Positions 43,715 through 52,574 of a DNA stretch of 64,000 bases are shown here, piece after piece. The notes beneath the pieces are model-generated. The model worked only from the letters and a program-made list of their open reading frames with translations, made no database searches and was not told where the DNA came from. The stretch is from positions 1 to 64,000 of the forward strand of contig CAWDJJ010000003.1 of assembly GCA_963802635.1 (NCBI GenBank), written 5' to 3'. A program made the position numbers and the translations under genes. How positions within the stretch are numbered: position 1 is the stretch's first letter; each line of letters starts with the position of its first letter. Source of the DNA: CAVTLG01 sp963802635. Its GTDB lineage: Bacteria; Chloroflexota; Ktedonobacteria; Ktedonobacterales; Ktedonobacteraceae.

Positions 43715-44755
43715 ATGACAACTTCAGTTCCCACTCCTGGAGAACAGAGGCTGAACCCTCAACCTATACTAGATATGAATTATGCTTTTGCTCGTACGGC
43801 AATGATGGTTGCTGCTGTTCGTCTGCATCTTTTTACGCATCTCGCACAAGGTGCGCAGACAATAACGGCTCTTGCCACAGCTACAGAGACAGCGGCGGGT
43901 CCATTGGCACGTCTTCTGAAAGGTTTAGAAGGACTCGGCCTGCTGGCAAAAGATGATGATATCTACAGGTTGACACCTCTCGCTGATCAATTCTTAGTGG
44001 AAGGAAAGCCATTGTATCTTGGTGGAGATACCATGGGGATGGTCGATTATTTACCTGCCTGGTTTGGGCTTGATCACACGTTACGTACAACGCAGGCATA
44101 TCGCGATCTTGGTGATGTAGCAACAGCGGAGGCTTTTTTTGCGCCACGCGTCCGTGATCTCTTTCCGCTGGTCAATCCAATAGCGTCGCGTTATGCAACT
44201 GAACTTCCACTGCATCTCCCTGAAGGCACTGCACTTCAGGTGCTTGATGTCGGAGCTGGTAGTGCCCCGTGGAGTGCTGCCTTTGCGCAGCGCTATGTTT
44301 CCGCACAAGTTACAGCGCTTGATTTGTCCGCTGTTGTCATAGAGGGGAAACGGCAGATAGACGAACTTGGTCTGCATGATCGCTATACCTGGATTTCTGC
44401 AGATATGAACACAGTAGAGCTTCTCCCTCTGGCTTATCATCTGATTATCGTTGGTCATGTCTTCCGTTTTATTGGTGATGAACAGGTGCAAACGTTGATC
44501 AGTAAGCTTAAGAAGAGCCTGCGGCCAGGTGGCACATTACTCGTCGCTGACATTTTTCTTTCCGATGATCAGCAGGGACCTCCTGCTGCCATCAATCTTG
44601 ATATTTCCATGCTTGTGAATACTGCCCAGGGGCGTATACGCACATGTGACGAGATGGTTGTCTGGTTAAGGGATAGTGGGTTGCAAGAGGCGCGACGCCT
44701 GCATATGGCAGGGCCATTCCCCCTGGTTGTCGCCCGGAAGGAAGAGGAAGCTTGA
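43715..44755 (+). CDS. O-methyltransferase-fold protein 1, catalytic His replaced
   Basis: 346 residues with the layout of aromatic O-methyltransferases such as TcmN/DnrK/hydroxyneurosporene type: an N-terminal winged-helix dimerisation domain (AFARTAMMVAAVRLHLFTHL, LARLLKGLEGLGLLAKDDD), then a Rossmann SAM domain (LQVLDVGAGSAPWSAAFA, LRPGGTLLVADIF). In active family members the motif HxxHDW supplies the catalytic base; here the equivalent is GHVFRFIGDE, with Arg in place of the second His. It may therefore catalyse something other than ordinary methylation, as known for RdmB-like homologues, or use another base. GAGGAG precedes the ATG, and its TGA overlaps the ATG of the next KS gene. Confidence 0.8.
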   Translation: MTTSVPTPGEQRLNPQPILDMNYAFARTAMMVAAVRLHLFTHLAQGAQTITALATATETAAGPLARLLKGLEGLGLLAKDDDIYRLTPLADQFLVEGKPLYLGGDTMGMVDYLPAWFGLDHTLRTTQAYRDLGDVATAEAFFAPRVRDLFPLVNPIASRYATELPLHLPEGTALQVLDVGAGSAPWSAAFAQRYVSAQVTALDLSAVVIEGKRQIDELGLHDRYTWISADMNTVELLPLAYHLIIVGHVFRFIGDEQVQTLISKLKKSLRPGGTLLVADIFLSDDQQGPPAAINLDISMLVNTAQGRIRTCDEMVVWLRDSGLQEARRLHMAGPFPLVVARKEEEA

Positions 44756-46032
44756 TGCGTCGAGTGGTTATTTCTGGTCTAGGTGTTGTTTCTCCTGTGG
44801 GTGTTGGCAAAGAAGATTTCTGGCAGAATCTGTTGTCTGGTATGTCAGGCGCAACAACGCTTGACCACGCAACTTGTTGTGAACTCTTCGGTCATCACGA
44901 ATTTGGGTCGCAGGTCATCTGCGAGGTGAAGGACTTTGACCCAGATGCACACCATGTTCCTGCCGCTTATCAGGCAATGGATCGTTACATCCAATTCGCG
45001 TTTGCTGCTGCCTACGAGGCGTTCCATGATGCACGTTTGGATAGCAGCACCTGGGATACAACACGTGCCGGTATTACGCTGGCAACCGCTATTTGTGGTA
45101 CTCAAACGTTGGATCTTGAGTTTACGAAATCCTCCAATATGGGACAGGAGTCCTTGCATGCAGAAGGCGTTTCTCCTCATCTCTATGCTGCTGCTATGGG
45201 CAACTCTGCTACAACCGCTATTGGAGCATATTATGGCTTTCAGGGCGAATGCGCAACGGTGTCGACTGGCTGTATCGCGGGTCTGGATGCCATTAGCTAT
45301 GCGTATGATAGCGTTGCTCATGGGGATCACGATCTCATGTTGGCCGGGGCCTCAGAGGCACCTATCACGCCTATCACCATCGCAGCCTTCGATATCATCC
45401 ACTGTCTCTCGCATCGTAATGAAGATCCTGCAGGCGCATCGCGTCCCTTCAGTCGTGAGCGTGACGGCTTCGTGCTTTCAGAAGGCTGTGGCATTGTAGT
45501 CCTTGAGGAATTAGAGCATGCACGCCAGCGCAATGCGCCGATTTATGCAGAGATCACTGGTTGGGATGTGACGGAGCATGCAACGCATATGACAGACATG
45601 TCCCTTGAGGGATGTGATCTGGCACGCGCCATCAATGGTGCATTGAGTAATGCCAATATATCGGCAAGTGAGATAGATTTCGTGAATGCCCACGGTACCT
45701 CTACTCCACAAAACGATATTCGTGAGACTCTGGCTCTGAAAACGTCGTTAGGCGAGCATGCCTATACTATTCCCGTGAATTCGACCAAATCAATGGTTGG
45801 ACATGCTCTGGCTGCTGCAAGTGCCGTAGAAGTGGTGGCTTGCGCACTGAGTATTCGGGAGCAGCGTATTCATCCGACCATCAATCTTGACAACCCTGAC
45901 CCTTGTTGCGATCTGGATTACGTTCCCATGCAAAGCCGCCCATTGCAGTTCGCTACCATGCTGACAACAGCCAGCGGTTTTTCTGGTTTGCATGCTGCTA
46001 TGGTTATGAAGTCCTATACAGCAATGGAGTAA
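44755..46032 (+). CDS. Type II PKS ketosynthase alpha (KS-alpha), pair 2
   Basis: 425 residues. Begins MRRVVISGLGVVSPVG. Active-site C173 lies in TVSTGCIAGLDAISYAYD, H313 in VNAHGTSTPQND, and H350 in NSTKSMVGHALAAAS, so all catalytic residues of a chain-extending ketosynthase are present. The ATG overlaps the methyltransferase stop by one base (TGATG); a TTG just upstream is in frame but less likely. The KS-beta partner starts 2 bases after the stop. It is more canonical around the histidines than the KS-alpha of pair 1, so the two pairs have diverged. Confidence 0.9.
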   Translation: MRRVVISGLGVVSPVGVGKEDFWQNLLSGMSGATTLDHATCCELFGHHEFGSQVICEVKDFDPDAHHVPAAYQAMDRYIQFAFAAAYEAFHDARLDSSTWDTTRAGITLATAICGTQTLDLEFTKSSNMGQESLHAEGVSPHLYAAAMGNSATTAIGAYYGFQGECATVSTGCIAGLDAISYAYDSVAHGDHDLMLAGASEAPITPITIAAFDIIHCLSHRNEDPAGASRPFSRERDGFVLSEGCGIVVLEELEHARQRNAPIYAEITGWDVTEHATHMTDMSLEGCDLARAINGALSNANISASEIDFVNAHGTSTPQNDIRETLALKTSLGEHAYTIPVNSTKSMVGHALAAASAVEVVACALSIREQRIHPTINLDNPDPCCDLDYVPMQSRPLQFATMLTTASGFSGLHAAMVMKSYTAME

Positions 46033-46034
46033 CA

Positions 46035-47306
46035 ATGACAGCACGAATTGTTGTAACCGGTATGGGGGTGATCTCTCCTTATGGTGTTGGCCCTTCTCTG
46101 CTCTGGGATAAACTGATGGCAGGAGAATCAGGGTTGAAGCAGCTCACCTCTTTTGATACTTCGCATATTCGTTGCCGAGTAGGCGGCCAGTTGACCGATT
46201 TTCGGCCAGAGACCTATCTTAACCCACGTACTGTGCGCAAGATTGATCGCTTCTCTGCTTTTGGCTTAATCGCTGCTGAGCATGCATTGCAGGATGCTCG
46301 TTTGTTGTTAGAGACGCAGAAACCCGCATGGAGTCAATATGAAGACAGAGGCAATCGTGTTGGTCTGACCGTAGGGAATAACCTGGGAGGCTGGGAGTTC
46401 GCTGAGCGCGAATTGCGCCATCTCTGGCAGGATGGACCACGTGAAGTAAGCCCTTACATGGCAACGGCATGGTTCCCCGCTGCTGTGCAGGGTAATCTGT
46501 CTATTCAATTTGCCATCAAAGGCATCGGTCGTACTTTTTTGAGTGACCGTGCCAGTACTGCACTGGCGCTTATGCATGCTGCCGACTGCTTACGGCGTGG
46601 TCGCACGGATATCATGCTCGCAGGTGGCACGGAAGCGCCATTTTCTCCCTACGCTGCTTTGTGTTATGAAACATCTGGTTTGATGTCGACACAAGCGACC
46701 TCAACGACAGATGCCTACCGTCCCTTTGATCAAAATCATAGTGGACTTGTGGCTGCCGAAGGCGCGGCTTTCTTTGTGCTCGAACGCGCGGAGGATGCAC
46801 TCAAACGAGATGCCAAAATTCTGGCGGAGATCGCAGGCTGGTCCTCAACCTATGATGGGTATGATCCTGTGCACCCGGAACCTTCTGGTCAGCGTTATGC
46901 TTCCGCTATGACGCAAGCGATGCAGAGAGCTGCTGTACGTGCAGAAGAGATTGATTGTGTGTTTGCTGCTGGTTCGGCGGTACCTGACGAGGATGTCTCT
47001 GAAACACGGGCTATTCACCTGGCTCTGGGTGAATATGCCGAGCATGTTCCTGTAAGTATACCAAAATCAGCCTTTGGGAACCTTTTTGGGGCTGCTACCG
47101 CGCTGGATATGGCTATTGCTCTCCTATCGTTACAGCAGCGCGTTATTCCTGCTAGCCTGCATTTTGATCAACCGGCACAAGAGTGTGACCTGGACTATGT
47201 GCCACGGTCTCCTCGTGCGGTTGACCATTTTGATTGTTGTTTACTGAATGCACGCGGTATCGGTGGGACGAACGCTGCGCTTGTTTTGCGGCGCTGGGAA
47301 GAATAG
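46035..47306 (+). CDS. Type II PKS ketosynthase beta / chain-length-factor homologue, pair 2
   Basis: 423 residues from ATG 46035 (GGAG just upstream). KS fold (TARIVVTGMGVISPYGVGPS), with Arg (R172) where the ketosynthase has its Cys, in TFLSDRASTALALMHAAD. The NAHGTST histidine is also lost (VFAAGSAVPDEDVSE). The rest follows CLF logic: LAGGTEAPFSPYAALCYE and IPKSAFGNLFGAATALD. With KS-alpha 2 it would form the heterodimer that determines chain length. The Arg is shared with the KS-beta of pair 1 and differs from the Gln of actinobacterial CLFs. Confidence 0.86.
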   Translation: MTARIVVTGMGVISPYGVGPSLLWDKLMAGESGLKQLTSFDTSHIRCRVGGQLTDFRPETYLNPRTVRKIDRFSAFGLIAAEHALQDARLLLETQKPAWSQYEDRGNRVGLTVGNNLGGWEFAERELRHLWQDGPREVSPYMATAWFPAAVQGNLSIQFAIKGIGRTFLSDRASTALALMHAADCLRRGRTDIMLAGGTEAPFSPYAALCYETSGLMSTQATSTTDAYRPFDQNHSGLVAAEGAAFFVLERAEDALKRDAKILAEIAGWSSTYDGYDPVHPEPSGQRYASAMTQAMQRAAVRAEEIDCVFAAGSAVPDEDVSETRAIHLALGEYAEHVPVSIPKSAFGNLFGAATALDMAIALLSLQQRVIPASLHFDQPAQECDLDYVPRSPRAVDHFDCCLLNARGIGGTNAALVLRRWEE

Positions 47307-47324
47307 TACCGATGCTCATCACCA

Positions 47325-47353
47325 TTGTCGTATTTTGTTCATAAGGCTATACT
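47325..47353 (+). promoter_or_regulatory. Candidate promoter for the ACP operon
   Basis: TTGTCG (47325-47330), 17-base spacer, TATACT (47348-47353), 26 bases before the ACP start. The palindrome seen at the two main promoters is absent here. Confidence 0.45.
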
Positions 47354-47379
47354 ATACAAGCAAAAAAGGGGGTTATGTC

Positions 47380-47652
47380 ATGACAAAGGATAGTGCTCAA
47401 ATGGAAACAGCGGCATGCGTCGAAGAAATCGTTCGTCAGCATGTTGGAAGTAGTGACGTGCTATTACCAGAGGTGCATCTGCTTGATGAGCTTTCGATAG
47501 ATTCCCTGGAGCTAGTTGAGCTGGGTGTAACATTGGAAAAGAAGTTTGCTATAACGTTGCCTGACGCAGAGGTGCGACGCTGTGTCACGCTTGCCGATGT
47601 CATTCAGCTGGTGGAGGGAACAATAAACGTCAGAGATGTGAAAAGCGCATGA
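47380..47652 (+). CDS. Acyl carrier protein of the type II PKS
   Basis: 90 residues, four-helix ACP. The phosphopantetheine attachment serine is S42 in LSIDSLELVELGVTLE, followed by KFAITLPDAEVRRCVTLADVIQLVE. ATG 47380 is chosen after AAAAAGGGGG; upstream in-frame codons lie within the KS-beta gene. Its stop overlaps the start of the next gene (ATGA). It is the only ACP in the window, so both KS pairs may share it or use carriers elsewhere. Confidence 0.92.
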   Translation: MTKDSAQMETAACVEEIVRQHVGSSDVLLPEVHLLDELSIDSLELVELGVTLEKKFAITLPDAEVRRCVTLADVIQLVEGTINVRDVKSA

Positions 47653-48524
47653 GTTCCTGGCCCAGGCAAAGTCTGCACGAGATTGCAGACGGCATCGTCG
47701 CAGTAGTGCATGGGCAAGGGGAGGTGGGGGTCTCGAACGCAGTCTTTATCACCGAAGGCGCTCATGCTCTTGTAGTAGATACCATGACGTTCCCGGAGAT
47801 GGCTGTCGCAATGGCCCATGAGATTACCCGCCGTGAAGCTCGGGTTGAAACCGTACTGAATACCCATCACCACATTGATCATACTGGTGGCAATAGCGTC
47901 TTTGCTGATGCGCGCATTATGGCTCATCCTGCCTCCATTGGCGCTTTAGAGCGTTTAGGGTTGCCTGCTCAGGTCTATGACCATTTGATGCCACAATTTC
48001 GTGGCCGTTTTGCGGATCTTGAACTACGGATGCCAGAAGCGTTAGGTGAGCGGTTGTGGCTTCCACGGGGAGGTGAACTGCACATCTTCACACCCGCGCA
48101 CACCATTGCGGATGTGACGCTCTGGTTTCCAGAGTCGCGTGTGCTTTTGACCGGTGACATCGGCTTTTTTGGGGTAACGCCACTGGCTGTCAATGGTCTT
48201 ATTTCTGGCTGGCTAGAGGCGTTGGAGGACCTCATTGCGCTCCGGCCTGCTACTATTGTACCCGGACATGGTCGTATCGGCACGCTAACCGATCTTGTGA
48301 CGTTACGTGACTACTTTGCAGCACTCTATCAGCTTGGTAGCTCTGCTGTGAAGGACCAGATCTCGTTATCAGATGCCCTGGCAACGTTTGATCCCGGTCC
48401 CCTGGCAGACTGGATTGAGCCTGTACGGCACGAGATCAACCTTGAGCGTGTCATGCAAGAAGCCCGTGGTGAGATCAGCCGTGTGAATCTTGCTACAATG
48501 CCATCGAGCGCATTGAGAACCTGA
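47649..48524 (+). CDS. Metallo-beta-lactamase-fold hydrolase, probable polyketide cyclase/thioesterase
   Basis: 291 residues. The dinuclear metal motif HxHxDH is H73-x-H75-x-D77-H78 in TVLNTHHHIDHTGGNS. Further ligands are probably the His in HIFTPAHTIADV, the Asp in RVLLTGDIGFFG and the His in TIVPGHGRIG. MBL-fold enzymes such as ActIV act as second-ring cyclases or thioesterases in aromatic polyketide pathways, and its coupling to the ACP gene (4-base overlap) favours a role on ACP-bound substrate. A general detoxifying hydrolase is an alternative. Confidence 0.82.
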   Translation: MSSWPRQSLHEIADGIVAVVHGQGEVGVSNAVFITEGAHALVVDTMTFPEMAVAMAHEITRREARVETVLNTHHHIDHTGGNSVFADARIMAHPASIGALERLGLPAQVYDHLMPQFRGRFADLELRMPEALGERLWLPRGGELHIFTPAHTIADVTLWFPESRVLLTGDIGFFGVTPLAVNGLISGWLEALEDLIALRPATIVPGHGRIGTLTDLVTLRDYFAALYQLGSSAVKDQISLSDALATFDPGPLADWIEPVRHEINLERVMQEARGEISRVNLATMPSSALRT

Positions 48525-48621
48525 TCTATACTGTTGCGCCTATTTTTTAAAAACATACAGGTAGCAGGCGTATAACATACCTTTTAGTACTGTAGCTGAT
48601 TACATGAAAGGAACATCTGTT

Positions 48622-49059
48622 ATGCCTCAAGCACAAGCTTCGATTTTTATAGCCCGAGACCCAGACCAGGTTTTTGCGATTACCAATGACATTTCGCGTT
48701 GGCCCGAACTCTTTACCGAGTACAATGGGGCTAAAGTGCTCTCATTCCAGCGAGATGGACGCTTCGCAAAGGTCGATTTTGAATTAACCAATAAAGAAAA
48801 TGAGACGTGGCAATCATGGCGCATCCTGGATTTTCAGGAGCGTGTGGCACTGGCTCAACGTGGTACCCCTATGTTTCCTTTCTTCTATATGCATCTTACC
48901 TGGACCTACAAGCCTGTTGAGGGGGGGGTACTTATGACCTGGGTACAAGACTTTGAGATGGACCCGCAAGCGCCCGTCACCAATGAACAGGTGTTTGCAC
49001 GTATGACGCAGCATATGCAAGAAAATCAGGCGCACTTTAAGGAAATATTGGAGGCGTAG
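48622..49059 (+). CDS. Aromatase/cyclase, SRPBCC (TcmN-like) family
   Basis: 145 residues. START/SRPBCC fold as in TcmN ARO/CYC, which binds the poly-beta-ketone in a hydrophobic cavity and directs first-ring folding. Evidence: ARDPDQVFAITNDISRWPEL with FTEYNGAKVL, NETWQSWRILDFQERV, and the family's FYMHLTWTYKPVEGG with FEMDPQAPV. ATG 48622 is preceded by AAAGGA; an ATG at 48604 is also in frame. It is separated from the MBL gene by about 100 bases. Only one such domain is present, as in mono-domain cyclases. Confidence 0.85.
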   Translation: MPQAQASIFIARDPDQVFAITNDISRWPELFTEYNGAKVLSFQRDGRFAKVDFELTNKENETWQSWRILDFQERVALAQRGTPMFPFFYMHLTWTYKPVEGGVLMTWVQDFEMDPQAPVTNEQVFARMTQHMQENQAHFKEILEA

Positions 49060-49173
49060 CCTGGTATTACTGCTCATAGCTTATAAATTGTGCAATTATC
49101 GTGTGTGGTATAAAAATTGTGTCGCTATCCTGCCTCTCGCGGCGGGATCTTCTACTAGAAAGTGAGTCTCTGC

Positions 49174-50244
49174 ATGCAACAGGTTAATAAAGATGGCGCA
49201 GTTACACCACTATCTGGAGCTGCAAACCCGGCAAGTGCTCAGGCTCCCCATGTCACGCCAGCTCGTATCATCGATACAAACTTCGCTTTCACCCAGAGCT
49301 GTATTTTGCTTGCGGCTGTCGAGCTAGACCTGTTTACATGTATAGCTCAGGGTTCGCAGACAGTCAGAGACCTCGCGGAAAAAATTACTGCGTCGGAACC
49401 GGCTTTAGCACGCTTACTTGGCGCATTATATGCTATGGGATATGTACAGCATACAGGGGATAACTATACGTTAACAGCACTCAGTGAGCGTTTTCTCGTG
49501 CGTACGCGCCCATCCTATCTTGGTGATCTGGCATTGCAAACACGCCAGGAATGGGATGCCTGGATTCATTTATCAGAGATTATACGTAGCGGTCAACCGC
49601 CTCGTTTCGTCAATGAAGACCCGGCTGGCGGTCCTTTCTTTGCACCTCTGGCGGAGTACCTTTTCCCTGTAATTTATCCGCTTATGCGGCAGGTCTGTAA
49701 GCGTCTGGAAGTCGGGACACGTTGGCACGGTGTTGAGGTACTCGACCTGGGAGCAGGTACGGCTCCTGAGGTAATTGCAGCTCTGGAAGCAGATGCACAT
49801 GCACATGCTGTAGCCGTAGACTTCCCGGATGTGCTGCAACATGCGCAAGCATACGCGCAGCAACATGGCGTAGATAGCCGCGTTGAATACTGGCCTGCCA
49901 GTCTTGAAAGCATTGAACTGCCTCAGGAACGCTTTGATCTGGCCTTTGCGTGCCATATTTTGCGCATTCTAGGCGCTGAAGTCACACGGCGGCTATTACA
50001 TCAAACGTATCTGGCCCTGAAGCCAGGGGGGCGTCTGGTTGTTGTCGAGACCTATAACGACCAGGGAGAGAAGCTTTTTCCACATATAGTATCTTTGAAC
50101 ATGCTGGTAAACACGCGACATGGTGATACTTTTGCCACAGATGAGATGCGCTCATGGTTGTCCATTGCCGGTTTTCAGATTGAAGAATGGCCCAATATGG
50201 GACCTGATCTCATCTTTGTTGCCATGCGTCCTGAGTCACATTGA
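49174..50244 (+). CDS. O-methyltransferase-fold protein 2, catalytic His replaced
   Basis: 356 residues, paralogous to the protein at 43715. It has an N-terminal dimerisation/winged-helix domain (TQSCILLAAVELDLFTCIAQ, LARLLGALYAMGYVQ), SAM loop VLDLGAGTAPEVIAAL, acidic loop VAVDFPDVLQHA and LKPGGRLVVVETYN. The catalytic region reads ACHILRILGAE instead of HxxHDW, so again Arg replaces the base His. ATG 49174 is used; a GTG at 49162 is in frame. Two such proteins with the same substitution in one cluster suggest a shared non-standard chemistry or a structural role. Confidence 0.8.
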   Translation: MQQVNKDGAVTPLSGAANPASAQAPHVTPARIIDTNFAFTQSCILLAAVELDLFTCIAQGSQTVRDLAEKITASEPALARLLGALYAMGYVQHTGDNYTLTALSERFLVRTRPSYLGDLALQTRQEWDAWIHLSEIIRSGQPPRFVNEDPAGGPFFAPLAEYLFPVIYPLMRQVCKRLEVGTRWHGVEVLDLGAGTAPEVIAALEADAHAHAVAVDFPDVLQHAQAYAQQHGVDSRVEYWPASLESIELPQERFDLAFACHILRILGAEVTRRLLHQTYLALKPGGRLVVVETYNDQGEKLFPHIVSLNMLVNTRHGDTFATDEMRSWLSIAGFQIEEWPNMGPDLIFVAMRPESH

Positions 50245-50278
50245 GCAAATAAGCCACCGAAGAAAGAAGTACATAATT

Positions 50279-50641
50279 ATGAACATGAAGATTCCTGGTA
50301 AGCCTGGTAGCCCTATTACCTTGATCAATGTCTTTACCGTCGAGCCTGCGAAGCAGCAAGAGTTGCTGGATCAACTTTCTGATTTTTCAGCACATATAGT
50401 GAAGTACTTCCCTGGTTTTATCTCAGCAACGTTCCATGCCAGCTTTGATGGCTCACGTGTGACAAACGTTGCTCTTTGGGAGAGCCGAGAAGCATTCTTG
50501 AACATGATCCAGTCTCCTGAGGCGCAGGCCGATATCGCCAGGTGTCAAGCAATCGCGCAAAGTCTTGACAATAATCTCTACACGGTAGTCGGAAAGTTTT
50601 TGCCTGACGAAGTTGTTGCGCTGTCGGAGCTAGAGAAGTAG
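50279..50641 (+). CDS. Antibiotic biosynthesis monooxygenase (ABM) domain protein
   Basis: 120 residues, dimeric ferredoxin-like ABM fold: ITLINVFTVEPAKQQELLDQL, FPGFISATFHASFDGSRVTN, ALWESREAFLNMIQSPEAQ. Members such as ActVA-Orf6 and TcmH oxidise phenolic polyketide rings to quinones without metal or flavin. Its place after the methyltransferase and before the hydrolase fits late oxidation of an aromatic product. ATG 50279 follows GAAAGAAG. Some ABM proteins have unrelated roles, so the substrate is inferred from context. Confidence 0.82.
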   Translation: MNMKIPGKPGSPITLINVFTVEPAKQQELLDQLSDFSAHIVKYFPGFISATFHASFDGSRVTNVALWESREAFLNMIQSPEAQADIARCQAIAQSLDNNLYTVVGKFLPDEVVALSELEK

Positions 50642-50668
50642 TACATACTTATGAGGGAGGAGACGCTC

Positions 50669-52519
50669 ATGACGACATCTGATCCCCTTGCTCATGTCCC
50701 CGAGACACAGGCTGAGTCACAGCGTATTGTGCCTACTCAATCACCTGGGAAGAAGGGGAGGGGAAGGAAATTAACTATTCCGCCATATACACGCTTCATC
50801 GGGCAACAACTGGCCGGGTGGCAGCCTACGGCAAGCTCTCAGCCTCAGTATGATCTCTATTTTGAAGCAGATGTTGAGATCCTCTTGCCGGATGGTACCA
50901 CGTTGATAGGCGATCTGTATCGTCCCAATGCCGCAGGGTCATTCCCGACCCTGCTGGCATGGAGTAGTTACACCAAGGAATTACAAAATACCGGACTCCC
51001 TATGCCCATCAATGAGGTGGGACAGATCGGCTACTTTGTGAGGCGAGGCTATGCCCATCTGACAGTCAATGCACGTGGCACAGGGAAATCGGGAGGAGAG
51101 CGGGCCATACATTTTGCTCCATCCGAGCAGAGGGATGTGGCGGATACGATTGAGTGGATTGCGCGTCAGGCGTGGTGTGATGGCAACGTTGGTATGATCG
51201 GCATGTCCTACTTCGCGGCTATACAATATCTTGCTGCTGCACAGCAGCCGCCGCACCTCAAGGCGATTTTCCCCTATCTTGGTTTTACAGATATGTACAG
51301 AGGGTTTATGTATCATGGAGGCGCTCTGCATTCAGGCTTTTTAGCGCCTTTCTATACCTTTGTTGGTAGTACACAGAAACTCTCTGTGCCACCTCGACTG
51401 CGGCATCTCGCCAGCTATATCCTACATCGGGACTGGATACAGCGGCAAATTACCAGTTTCTTTTTCCGTAATGAAGAAAAAATGCCCAATCAAATGCATC
51501 CAGAGAGGTCATGGATGAAACATTTTGCCACGCTGGCCTTTGATGAACCCTATGATGGTCCATTCTATCGTGAGAAGTCAGCATGGCCGGTACTGGATCG
51601 TATCCAGATACCTATCTGTATTGGGACGAATTGGGGCAATCCCAGCCTGCATATGCGTGGAGCATTTCAGGCCTGGGCCGCTGTAACCTCACCTCATAAG
51701 TTGCTGTTTATTGGACCACCTGATCCTCGCTGGCCGTGGGCAAACTACCAGCAGGAAGCATTGGCCTGGTATGACTATCACTTAAAAGGTCTGGACACAG
51801 GGATCAAAGATGTTCCTTGTGTGCGTTATTGGCTACAAGGTGCCAATCGTTGGTGCGAGGCCACAAATTGGCCTATACCTGATGCTGTGAAGCAAAGGGT
51901 CTATCTGACCGTATCAGCGCAAGATCCTTTTGCCACGCAGTCTTTACAAACTCAGTTGCCAGAACAAACAGACACGGCGTCCTTTGTTGCCATCACGCGT
52001 GGCATGCGCTATCCGCGTGAGCTGGAGCAATATGAGACACAGGTCCTGCGCTACGAAACGCTTCCATTCCAGGCAGACACCGAAGTAGTTGGGCCGATCT
52101 CCCTTTCGCTCACTTTATCATCGACGGCAATCGATACACATATCATTGCGCGGGTAAGTGACCTCGCGCCAGATGGCAAATGCCAGAAACTCTCTTTTGG
52201 CTGGTTGCAAGCATCTCATCGGAAGGTTGATCTTGAGCTTTCGCGCCCGGACGAAATTATACACGAGCATCGGACGCCTGAGTCCCTTGTACCGGGACAG
52301 CCAACTTTGCTCACATTTAGCTTGAATCCGACGGCAAATTTATTTAAGCAAGGGCATCGCCTGATCCTGGAGATTGGCAGTCGGCCAGATATTTTGGGCA
52401 CGACGACGTTTGAGGGCTTTATTTACTTTCCGTACGAAGCCCCACCGTATCCGGCGCGCAATAAAATTTATCATGGAGGTGAACATCCATCTTATCTTGA
52501 GTTCGAAGTTCGTCCGTAA
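50669..52519 (+). CDS. CocE/NonD family alpha/beta hydrolase
   Basis: 616 residues. The X-Pro dipeptidyl-peptidase/cocaine-esterase family: a cap-bearing alpha/beta hydrolase (DGTTLIGDLYRPNAAG, VNARGTGKSGGERAIHF) with nucleophile S180 in VGMIGMSYFAAIQYLAAA. A C-terminal jelly-roll begins near VGPISLSLTLSS and ends at KQGHRLILEIGSRPD. It would hydrolyse an ester or amide. In this cluster it could release or trim the product, or remove an acyl group. GGAGGAG precedes ATG 50669. The family is broad, and the role here is inference. Confidence 0.82.
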   Translation: MTTSDPLAHVPETQAESQRIVPTQSPGKKGRGRKLTIPPYTRFIGQQLAGWQPTASSQPQYDLYFEADVEILLPDGTTLIGDLYRPNAAGSFPTLLAWSSYTKELQNTGLPMPINEVGQIGYFVRRGYAHLTVNARGTGKSGGERAIHFAPSEQRDVADTIEWIARQAWCDGNVGMIGMSYFAAIQYLAAAQQPPHLKAIFPYLGFTDMYRGFMYHGGALHSGFLAPFYTFVGSTQKLSVPPRLRHLASYILHRDWIQRQITSFFFRNEEKMPNQMHPERSWMKHFATLAFDEPYDGPFYREKSAWPVLDRIQIPICIGTNWGNPSLHMRGAFQAWAAVTSPHKLLFIGPPDPRWPWANYQQEALAWYDYHLKGLDTGIKDVPCVRYWLQGANRWCEATNWPIPDAVKQRVYLTVSAQDPFATQSLQTQLPEQTDTASFVAITRGMRYPRELEQYETQVLRYETLPFQADTEVVGPISLSLTLSSTAIDTHIIARVSDLAPDGKCQKLSFGWLQASHRKVDLELSRPDEIIHEHRTPESLVPGQPTLLTFSLNPTANLFKQGHRLILEIGSRPDILGTTTFEGFIYFPYEAPPYPARNKIYHGGEHPSYLEFEVRP

Positions 52520-52574
52520 TACCCCTTTTGTTTTGTAATGAGTAGATTGTAATGAGTAAATAAGGAGTCGTATT

